This document shows positions 37,570-49,216 of a DNA stretch of 64,000 nucleotides, piece by piece (position 1 is the stretch's first letter; each line of letters opens with the position of its first letter). The stretch covers positions 5,104,501 to 5,168,500 of the forward strand of contig OZ004586.1 in NCBI GenBank assembly GCA_963924555.1, given 5' to 3'. This DNA is from Crambe crambe. Taxonomy: Eukaryota; Porifera; Demospongiae; Poecilosclerida; Crambeidae. The translations under genes and the position numbers were made by a program. A model generated the notes under the pieces. The model was not told where the DNA came from. It ran no database searches and worked only from the letters and a program-made list of their open reading frames with translations.

Positions 37570-38880
37570 TTGTGCCTATAAATTTATTGTAGCTAGCTAT
37601 AGTTCAAAGTTTTGAGTTGCTAACATTAATTTTATGATTATACTGTATCATTATTGCCAAAATTATTATTGGGCAACTACTAAAGGTATGCACATTATAA
37701 ATTCGCTATATTGTGCTATGATTTACTGATCTGAATGGTTGATTTATTAAAGTTACATAGAATAGAACAAGAGGGTGGCCAATTAAGAAATGATTAGCTA
37801 ATGATGCCAGCTAGTTCATTTTTCACAATTCTTTATATCTATCATGCCATCCTTTTTTCAGAATAGATTATTATAGATCTACTTTGAGATAGCGTTTTAG
37901 CTCTATGGCAATAAAATGTAATTCAAGAAAGGAAAGAATTGTAGGAATTCCTATACTTCTCTCTTCTTGTTCCATTGGCTACACAATAGATTCTAAGCTG
38001 TATAGGTCTTGCAGAACAGGCCCGGGCTCACAATAACAGTCAGGACATCACAGGACATTTTCCGGTCAATTTCTTCATTTGTACAGTGGTGCCTTTGTCC
38101 AACAATTAAATTTTTTAGCTATACATTTAAAAACTGCTATAATAGAATGTTACGTTTCAATCAGAGCCTCAGGGTGATCATCAGGCTGGTTAAAACATCA
38201 GTAGTTTGTTTAATTAAGACTAATTAAATTAATTTAGAAACCCTCATAGCACCCTAAAAATACTAGGTCTCAGTGTCTATCACTATACGTTTATAGCATA
38301 ACCTCTCAACAAAGGATATGCTCTACATAAAAATAAGCTCTAATCTCCCTACAAGGCTTAAGAGTGTGCATTGTTTGGAGGTTCCCTGTACTAAGTATAG
38401 CTACTTCTTTCCTTGTTAAGTCATAGCTATGAAGCTATGCCGCAGGTTTTGCAGTTATCATCACCGCATCAAAGTATTAGTATTAAAGCATATTCGAAAA
38501 AAATTTTCATGAACTCATTAGCTATAGCTAGCTAGCTACATTAAGATTTTAGGCAAGAAAAAAAGATCAGTTTTCTGGGGACTATTACATATTACTGCAC
38601 TTTATCTGAAGCTACCCCGATAGCTAGCTTACAGCTTAGCTGTGACATAATTATTAGGGGTGGATATACAGAAGAAACTTTCCTTCCATTGTCCCTACCC
38701 TTGTTTGCTTACTTTTTTGAGCAATAGTCATCCCTAAACGTTTTTTTCCTTCACTTCTTTCTTTTTTTTAAATCTTAATGTCAATGTTCCTAAGTACATA
38801 ACAGTTCTCCTGACCAGCTCCATGGCATAGCAATAATTTTTAGCAGCCAAAAATGATGAACAAGTGTTTATCTATAACCA
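37570..38880. other. Gene-free stretch
   Basis: Repeat fragments only, for example cacaataacagtcaggacat near 38029, which resembles 26449-26470, and an aatttttcttacttttttga-like arm of the AAGTAAGG family near 38690-38740. No exon seen. Confidence 0.45.
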
Positions 38881-38883
38881 AAC

Positions 38884-39528
38884 TTAAGGGTGGTGGCACA
38901 TAGCAACGCACATGCAACAATTAAATTTTAGTCTTTCTTACATAACTCCGAAATTACTATAGCTATGGACTTCAAATTGCACAGAGTTATAAGGTAGTAT
39001 ATCACTAATACACTCACTAAAAATGGTTAATTCTTACAGGTGATATGAGTCTTTTTACTCTTTAGAGATAAAAAGCATTGTTTCTCACCGACCACTGGAA
39101 TTAAGTGGCTGATTTTTGGCCTAGAGCTTCTTAGTAGCCCTCTCTACAAAATTACAGAAGGATTTGTTGGTATCTACTTTACTTTTTGAGTTCCCAAAAA
39201 TGAGCATTTAAGTTCCTGGGCTAAATCGAAAAGTAAAATAGATATCAACAAACCCTTCTGTAATTTTTTAGAGAGTGGTGCTAGAAAGCTACAAACCAAA
39301 AATCAGTCAGTGAAGTTTGGTGGTTGGTGAGAAGTAATGCTTTTTAGTTTGAATTTGAAAACTGTTCATAGCACCTGCAGGACTTGACCTTTCTTCTTCA
39401 TTTTTTGTGTGTGTAGTATTACTAAGCTGCTTTATGGACATGTGCAGTTTAAAGTCTATGGTGCAAGTAGTTTTGGAGATATGACCCCTTAGCAACCATG
39501 TGTGGGCGAGGTGTGCCACCACCCTTAA
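38884..39528. mobile_element. TTAA-flanked foldback element
   Basis: Left end ttaagggtggtggcaca, right end tgtgccacccttaa with the full pairing tgtgccaccacccttaa. Further inverted matches run inward around tctgtaattttttagagag / ctctacaaaattacagaag. The TTAA at both outer edges is the target duplication typical of piggyBac-type transposons. It has no transposase and lies just downstream of the gene ending at 39741. Confidence 0.65.
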
Positions 39529-39740
39529 CGAATCTGAAATACCAGTACAGTGTGGGAAATTGCGTGTATGTACATACATACATGTACATGTACTGAGCGC
39601 ACGCACGCATGATTTACATACATGATAACCCCTTACCATAAATGTGACCCCTTCATTTCATCTACCAGGTGTTTATAATTTTTCTACTTGGTATGCAGTT
39701 GTCCCTGTAATCAATTACCAATGATGCAATGTAATTACAA

Positions 39741-42700
39741 TTATTCATTATCAAAAACAAATTCCACAAGCATCTTCAGGTCTGTGCCCAGTTCTTGCAA
39801 TTTCTTGGTCAGAACTATTGCAGCAAAGTCAATAGCATATTTCATATCTGGATAATCCTTTGACTCATAGTAATGGAGCATATGACTGAATGAACAATCT
39901 TCATGGATGAAGTACTCCAGAAATGTTTGACTTCGAGCAGTAGCATGATGATATACTATATACAGTGCTTTATCAGGAAAAGCATCTGATTCAGCATTTT
40001 TACATACATACACAGAGATGTCAGCTCGAGAGTAACCACCAATATGAAGTGGGAGTGTGGTGTCAAAAGAGAGCAGTAGAAGATGAGATGATGAACCAAA
40101 CACATCAAGAACAGTTTCTTCCTTAGGTGTGTTACTGAGATAGACGTTTTGACATGATCCACCACAAAATCTTAGTGTATGGCCTTCCAAGTTTCGACTA
40201 CTCATGTCCACAGAGGCTTGGGAGAGGCAAGTATTGCAGCGAACTCTACAATACCAGCAACGGTTGGTGCACACATGATCATAAGAAAGAGTGGGTCTGT
40301 AATAATTATAAGAATAATGGCCATAACTCATGACTAGTATATAGTGGCCATAGTCTGGAAATTTGGTGTAGAGGTAATGATTTCTACATGGGAGTCCCAA
40401 CTAGAATAATTACACAGACCAAACAGCTACACTGTTTTAAAAGTAACAATTTAATGTTATCGTTCCCAATACTTACCTTTGTAATGTAGCTCGATGAACA
40501 ACTGTCTGATAACTCTTTAATCCTTTGAGCTCCATCAACTCAGGTAATAAAGTCATACTAAGTGCTTTTATTCTTAACTGATTTCCAATTTTATGAAGTA
40601 ATATTTTTGGACTTGGGTCAGGGAGAAACTTGAGTGCTGAAAAATTGTTAGGGTTTACAAAAAATCCAATGGTTATTTTTAAACCAGGTTGATGCCGGTG
40701 AAAAATGACGTAAGGGTTTTCAAGTGTATAAACACTTGATGAAGATACAGTTCCAACCGCAAGGAATAAGGTGACATGGAAGGATTCGCTTTCTTCAATT
40801 ACAAAATCACCGTGAAAGAGTATTTGATGATCATCTGGGAGTGATACAATACCATTGGATTGATCAACATGAAATCCTGGGGGTAGTAAATCAATGGTTT
40901 GTGGACTTCTGAGAGAGTAATCAAAGAGCACTTCTTGAAGTTTCTCTGTATCACTACTCATAGCTTTATGTGTCATGTATGTTGCACTCTTCTCAACTGA
41001 TGGAGGAGTAGCATCATCACTAAGCTTCAGGCGCCACATTGTACTTACTGATGACTCCAATACATTCATTTGAGTAGCAGTGGCCAAATCCTCTAAAATT
41101 TGGTTGATTCCATTCGGAATAACAGAGGCTCTCTCTGCTTCAGATGGTACCACAAATTCACCTTGGGAGACTTTTATTTGAGCTTCAGCTGGAAGTAATT
41201 CTTTGATAGCATCATCAAAAGGCAACAAAAAGTTTATAATACCAATACGAGCCAGAAAAAATTGACAAGCTCGAGGAATGATTTCGGATCCTGTTTGCAA
41301 ATCCTTGTCTGTAAGAGCAAAAAGGAAAGGTGCATGGTAAACATGACCTATAAGACCAGCTGACACATGTGGATTACATGGACTAATAAGCATGTAAATG
41401 TCAGGATTATGAGGTAAATTGTGGAGAGTTCCTTCGAAAAGTATCAGCTTACGCAAGTGTGAAAACATCTGATGAATTTTATCACTGTTCACAAAGCTAG
41501 AGACTGCTTCATTGATCAATCCACGAAAGAGAACACCAATAGAAAAACGATACAGCCATTCATCATATGGGATAGAAATCTCATATTCAGGTTGCTGAGG
41601 ACAATCACTGTTATAAATACGCCTGAAAAACTTTGGAATGAAATGTGTCTCACCATCCCGAGACAAAATATTCTCACATTTCTCGCAAAATAGCCACTTT
41701 GTAATACCATGAGGAGAGATTTTCTTCCCATCTTTAAAAAATGAAAGATTAAATATATGTTTATCCTTTGCTTTTTCTAAGCCATCAGCAAATGCACTAA
41801 GAATAGAATCAGGGCATAAGTGACTTTTGCGTAGTTTTGCTTTATTTAAGCACAGAAGGCAGCGTGAATATTTCTTGAGCTCGTTCACTTGATAAGCAAT
41901 ATCTATCATGCTGATATCTAGAAACATTGACATCTCATTATCAAGAAATGGATGACAGTTGGTATCCAGCAATAATCCCAAATTACTAATAACTTCACCT
42001 GCCTTTTCATATATACTGTTCTGTTTTAGATAAAATTCTTTTTTTGGTAGTGTGGATTGAGTTGCCTGAAAGTGTTCTTGTTCTCGCTGATAAATTTTAA
42101 AAAATGCTTTTCCTCTATAGAGAAGAGCTGCACTTACATTTGGCAAAAGTGGCAAGTTATACTCGGCTTTGGCTGCAAGAGGTACTACTTGGTTACACAG
42201 CTCGATACACTTGGCATATCTTTTGAACATATAGGTGGCTTTTATTACTTCCATCACTGAGAAATCTGCATGGAATAAATAGCGAAAATATATTATGTAA
42301 GTGAAACCAGTTTTCCTAAGCCAACATAGAAAGCCAGACTGTAATGATAATGGTTCGATATATAGTGCTGGCCGAAGTAGACACCAAGGGATATAATAAC
42401 AAATTTCAGCTGATTTAAAAGGGTATCCATACCATAAAATTGTGAGTATGTAGTGTAATTTGTATGTAATTTGTTTGTATATAGAGAGACGACCTGAGGA
42501 CTTAATAATTATGATCAAGAGAGAGGGAGGACGAGGTCAGACAAAATATATAGGGAAATCAGCTGGCCAACTGCCTATCAGCTTGTACGTACTTAGCAAG
42601 TAAAAGGAGTTTAGTTAATGGTTAAGAAGTAAAAATAATACCACTGGTTGACCATGGATGCAATCCAGTTATTTTTCAATTCACAATAAATGTTGTATAA

Positions 42701-45700
42701 CATGCATAAAAATTATGCTACACAGGAATTATACTTACGTACCACTTTCTATGACTTCTGGGTCAACAGAATGAAGCACACAAGATGCCATGAGACGAAC
42801 TCTGCTGCTGACATCAGGACTGCTGTTAACTAACTGGTTCATCAGTTTGAGATCAATACGAATGTGTCCAGTTTTAATTTCAAGTAAAATAGACGGATCA
42901 GAAATAAGAGACCATAATAGATCCAAAGCTGCTTCCTTTTGCATTTCATTGCCCATCTGTACACAAACTTCGATTGGGGAGAGCAAAGAAGAGAAAAAAG
43001 AAGCGATATTGCTTCTGTTAGATTTCATGTACCAGAGTTGCTTCAATAATCTGAGAATATCATCAGCAGGAATCACATACGACCCATACACTTTAGTTGC
43101 TTCCAGTTTGGGAGAAGACACTGCCATATCAAGAATATCGATATATTCTCTGATCACTTTTTTTTCGAAAAATAATATGTCTTGTTTCTCAGCAGGAATT
43201 ATTTCTACTAACAGTAACAGAGTATAGAGTGACATAAAACGAATCCCTTCTTCAGATGTCTTGGTGTGGATTTTCAATATGTCCACAAAACGTGTTAGCT
43301 TAAAGTGAGGCCAACTTGAAGAATCCATTGCAAAATTTTGAATTAAACCAAGAGAGGAAGTTAAAAGATGACCCACTACCTATAGAGCATTACATAATAT
43401 GCAAGCAAGTAAACTTTATGACTCTTATTCACTATAATTATTATAACAAGTGAGTGCAAAAGATTTCTGAGAGTATGCAGTGATTATTAATTCGACATGA
43501 GGCTATGAAAACAATCCCTACTTTACAACTGTCATAGCTAACTATAGGTGGATATAAATGTAGGGATTGTTTTCATACGAGGCTGCAGTACATGATACAG
43601 CCCAGCTATATTTGGTTATCCCTACTTAACCTTTTTATTTAGAAGTTGAAGTGACGGTCAAAACTGCCACCCTCAATTCTTTACATACACAAACTTACTT
43701 TCAACTTCAAGCACTAAGAAAAAGGATAGAAACAAGTGAGCGCAAAAAATTTCTTCTAAATAAAAAGGTTAAGTAGGGATAGCCAAAAATATAGCTAGGC
43801 TGTATCATGTACTGCAGCCTCGTACAGTACAATACTATACAAAGCCAGCTCTACATAAACCTTATTTTTTTCTTTTGTAGGTACATACACAGTCACTGGT
43901 TGAAGAATTTATTTACAGTCGAATAGCAGGTGTTAATTCGCGATCGATTTTGTTTCCTGCGCAAGGGTGTGTCAACGTTTTTGGAGCCATTTTTGGAGAA
44001 AAAAGCGGGTAAACTTTGCCACTTTGGTGTGCTGTTCTGGGTGACTCTACTGGCCCTCTAAGAGGTTTCTAAGGCGGAGCGGGCTTAATAGAAGTGAATG
44101 CTGACAACTTTTGAGCACTAAAGGTAGGCAATTTTTTTTTCAGGCTGTAAGTTTAGAGGTCTATCAGGTCTTCTTTCTGAGGAAGTAAAAGCAGGACACA
44201 GTTTTGGTCAGCCTTACACTTTTCTATAGCCAACTAGGCTTAGTACTATTTGAAACTTCAAGTGCCTGAAAACAAAAATGTCAGATGCACAAAATAGGAT
44301 AGGTGTATTGAATCAACATAATCTATAAGTCAAAGTTGTTTTATTCACTATAAAACTCAGGTCAGGAAAAATGATTTCTTCTCTTCTTCTAAATCATCAC
44401 TGAGTCAGATTCATCAGTATCTGGAGGTGTTTGGTCCATGGCCACATTAATTACATCACATCCAGGAAGCTGAAGGTACAGTTTTGGCAGCTGCAGCCAG
44501 GTCCACACAGGTGTCTACCTTTCCCCTTTTCGTATAAAGCAATTGAAGTTCCAAAATTTTTATGAACACACTTTGAAGCAATGGGGTGGGGGTGTAAGTG
44601 GACAGCAGTTAACTAACTGCTTTAATAGCCATTTAGAAGAAAATTTCTGGACTTTCAAGTGTGTATTCATTTTCAGGATTGCTATCTGAAGCCAGATACT
44701 GAGTAAGAAATATATTGGACACATCAGGAAGAAGCACAGCTCTCTCGTTCTCAAATTCATAATCAGTGTACAGAATGGAGTACAGCTTAGGTAAGTGTAT
44801 CTGTACTACTGTCTGATTGAATGGTCTCCCAAATGACCATTTTGTCACTGAGCTGGTTTGCCTGCTCATGAGATTTCACCAAAGTAAGCTGTACTTTGTA
44901 GCAAGCCAAACTGATGTAGTCATTAGAGGTTATAGACTCCCCATCGAGAAGCTGATTAATTAAAGCACAGGGTTTCAAACTACCATGAAACCGCCTGTAT
45001 AATTCGTGGTAATGTTTTTAGCAGACAATTACTGTATACAACATAGTTTGAAGGGGGCAAAAGCTGGAGTGCTATTTGTAGTACAGAAAGGAATTTCTTA
45101 TTAGATATTGGAAAACTGAACCTGAGCCTGATACCTGTATATGTTATGCTCATCAAAAAGAAACCCAGCGTACACATCCACTAGGGTTTACACCCAAGTG
45201 GAGCAAAAATGTGCCTACTTCAATTCAGCAATCGGAATCATCTGTGCATCCTGCTTTGCCCATGCTTCATAATGTGTATAGAAAGGATGGGTCTTACCAC
45301 ACAAACACATGCACTGCACGGATGTTGTGGATGGTGCTTTGTGGCTACCTCTTTAGAGGAGGTTGCCATGAAGACCTGTAGTTTTTTAAGTTTGGATTAT
45401 TGTGCATTAATTTTTCCCCCTCACCTGTTCAGTCAATGCAGGGGAAGGACCAGCAAAAAGATAGAAGATGCCAAAGCAGGGTAAAAATGAAAGGAAAATT
45501 CAGTGTATAAATACGCCAAACAATATAGTGCAGTGTAAATGTACATGCTGTGGTCTACGTAGGTTCAGGACAGTGATTTTAATGACTGTATTTTAAACAA
45601 CAGGCATCTTATCATTATGTAATCTATACCTATGAAACAGATTTGTCAGAAGCTCTAAAAGTGATAGTTTTTGATATTGATAATTGTGGTATGTCAATTT

Positions 45701-46654
45701 CCAGTGAAGATAGGACCTTGTGGCTTTGAAGAGAGATAAATCTATATTTTTATAACAAGGTATTACTTCATGCAAGAATTATAAAAAGAATACGAAAATA
45801 TAAATAAATTAGTGCGTGCAGGAGGTCAGGCAATTAATCTCAAGATTGAAAGGACTGCGCACACGCGCGCGGTTAGACTGTTTAGCTATTTAAGTTTTGT
45901 CTATTGTAAATGACATGTGCAGAAGTGAGCTAACTACACTACAGCAAAGTACTGGCTATAATGCTACTATAGGATGAGCATCTGTACTGCAATGCAGCAA
46001 GGAGTGACTGGAACATCATCAGATAACAAATTAAACTGAAGACCTATAGCTTAGAAGTGCACTTGTGGCTACAGTGTACAGCCTAATAGCTAAGCTTCAG
46101 TTCAGTAGCTATTAACTTTAGCTATATACGTGGCCCCGCCCCCTACCCCACGTGCACTTCAAAATGGCGTAGAAAAATCTAGTGTTCCGAGTGCTATCGA
46201 TATCACTGATTTGTGAAGTAGAGCTTTAGTCAAAACTAATAGCAAAAGATCAGCCTCTGGGTGCCGCGGCCAAAGCAGAATTTTGATGACTATAGCCAGT
46301 AAGTCGGTACGTCGATCTTATTATTATTATTATAAAGAAATAGAACAAAAGTCAATTTTAGAACTCGTTTTTTTATTATGTTAGTGAATGAATTCTAGAT
46401 TTTTAAACGTTTTCCTCTCTTCTTTGTAGATATAATAATTCACTGTAGCCTTCTGAGAACCTGTAGAATAAGGGTGGAAGAGAAAGAAGAGTTTTAGTTT
46501 ATACAGTCTTATGACCTTTGACCCGCTATCCCTACTTAGAGACTCTCGATTATGATACCCTTACCATAAATACAGAATAAAAAATTCTAACAAAATTCAG
46601 ATTGATATTTAATTACATACCAAGTAGGAAAAAAAAGAAATACGTAATGTAATC

Positions 46655-46694
<40 letters not shown>

Positions 46695-49113
46695 CAAAGC
46701 GCATTTCTTCCCTAAGTACCTCAGCATTTCGCTGCCATCACAGATCTCTAAAGCAACTTCGTCCTCTCCATGCTAGTACCTAACTCTACTTCGTTTTGGA
46801 CTGCGCATCAGGTCAGAAATTGTACTACCGTCTCCATGTTGACAATCTTTACCATACAATTTAAGAACACGTGCAAGCAGAGTTCTTTAGCTTTCTCCTG
46901 TAGCGGCAAGCCTTGATTGCAGAGATGAGACTCTGCTAAGCAGTATGTATTAGCAGGTATTATGTGGTTCAGGTGAGTATCTAGTCAGCTTTACTATCAT
47001 CGGTAATTGTACCACTGTCTTCATGTTGATCATCAATCTAAGAACACGTGCAAGCAGAGTTCTTTAGCTTTCTCCTGTAGCGGCAAGCTTTGATTGTAGA
47101 CAGAGATGAAACTCTGTTAAGCAGTGTGTACAGGCATTATGTGGTTCAGGTGAGTATCTAGTCAGTTTTAACTATCATCCGCATAATACCTGACGAAGGT
47201 TGCTTGTATTGTGGAAATGTTTCCTATCTTTTATCAGCCTGACAGGTTATGGCCTTCATAATCTGTGACTTGGGACACTAGTGAGAGAGTAGAGTTGTGC
47301 TTCCTGACCTTTCACCTGTTTACTTACTAGCAAAATAATATTTTTAATGATCAAAATAATTATTGCCTTGACAGCTTGACACATCTGTAATGTAAAAAAA
47401 GCATATAAAGTAAATATGCTTATTGCCTGTTTTTTTCTACTTGGTATGCGGTCAACTCTTATAAAAAATAAAAATAAAATAAAAACAATAGAAGTATTAG
47501 AAAAAGGAGACATTACAGAGCACAGTACTCGATGTACTCTGAACTCTAGCTCTATCAACTCGGGGATTTTAGATCACCAATCCTCTACCGGTAGACCATG
47601 CAGGCTGGGTAGACTCTATTTCAGATTCATCTGCATCTTCGACCTCCAAGCATAAGAGCTCAACACTAACACTTCAAGCCTTGACTCGCTGATAATAATC
47701 ATTGGGTTGCTATGCTATTGGAGAACTATTCTTCTTTCATCTGTCCCTGCGTACACATTGAAGAATGAACTCTCTAAGAGAGGAAAAAAGACCAGGAACA
47801 AGTAAGGGGAAAAATATTTCCGTGAAATGAAAAAAATGTAGCTAGCTCTAGCTCATAGACTACTCTTAGTCTATCAACTTGGGGATTTTACCAATCCATC
47901 TACCAATAGCAGATTCATCTGCGAGTATAGCTCAACACTTCAAGCCTTGACTTGCTGATAAATAATCATCAGGCTGCTATGCTATTAGAGAACTATACAT
48001 CTCAAGAAACTTCTGTCCCTACATACACATAGAAGAATGAACTTTTGCATTATAAAATCATAAAGACAGAAGAAAAAAAGACCACGAACAAGTAAGGGAA
48101 AAAAACATTTCCATGAAATGAAAAAATGTAGAAATGACCATGGCTCGAAAAAGTAAGGAAACAAGGGTAGGGATGAAGGATGCAAATAGGATCAATCTTT
48201 GTTCTGCATATCCAGCCAACAATCCCTACATAATACATAGATTTAATACTGTAAAGCTACCCGATGTATATGTAGGGATTGTCGGCTGGATATGCAGAAC
48301 AAAGATTGATCCTATTTACATCCTTCATCCCTTTCCTTACTTTTTCGAGCAATGGTCATCCCTCATTTCACGGAAATGTTTTTTCCCTTATGGGCTTGCA
48401 AATTGTCTACTTTTGAAAGCACTCTAGAGAGACAGAACTCATAAGCAGTGGAACAGGTCAGGCCAGTCAGGTCCAGGCCTGACCAATATTTTAGGGGTTA
48501 AAGGTTAATTATTTTAGTAACTGTCATTTTTATAATGGTCTGGCGGTATGCATTTCAATTTTGGGCCTGACCAATCGAATTTTGCTTCCAACACCTCTGG
48601 AAGTTATAAATTATCTTCTGTTTCTCGCATGAACAGAGCCAGATTTTCTTTATATCATGTATGTGCTTATGAATGTGCATAATCAAATGATATCCCTTTA
48701 CCTTAACTACAAGGGCACTTATAACTATCATAATCTTACACCTTAAACTTGAGCACTCAACATGAGAACATACCTTACTATATACAGTGGTAGCAAGACT
48801 GTTCAAGGTAACAAGCACTATTGTAACAAATTTGGCATCTGCAGCTTTGACAGTGAGAAGTTTGTCCGCATCAGTCAGGATTCTAAGGATTTCAAATACC
48901 AATGTCAAACATGACGCAGCTCTGTAAGAAATTTTTCCTACAAAAGTAAAACAAAAAAGCATTTTGAGTGAATAACTAGAGCAAGAAATTGAATTCTAAC
49001 AGTAAGATTGATCATGCTACATAATGGTACTAGCTAAGTAAGATGTGACACACCACAGTTTTCCATCAGCTACATAGCTTGCATAAACCAGATTCAATTT
49101 TTTGGTGAAATAA

Positions 49114-49144
<31 letters not shown>

Positions 49145-49177
49145 ATATAAATAAATAAATAAATAAATAAATAAATA

Positions 49178-49216
<39 letters not shown>

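Noticed and set aside
40300-40400. Upstream open part of the last exon of paralog A
   Set aside because: Using the acceptor at 40401 breaks the frame, whereas the acceptor at 40297-40298 gives phase agreement with paralog B.
42276-42518. N-terminal extension of the large open frame starting at 42518
   Set aside because: A clear acceptor at 42266-42267 joins in phase to exon 3 and aligns with the exon 4 start of paralog B; the extension is intron.
42790-43227. 145-codon plus-strand open frame
   Set aside because: It is the antisense shadow of exon 3 of paralog A.
47565-47625. tRNA-like stretch (cctctaccggtagaccatg)
   Set aside because: No B-box, no cloverleaf pairing could be made, and the segment recurs as part of a repeat at 47.9 and 53.4 kb.
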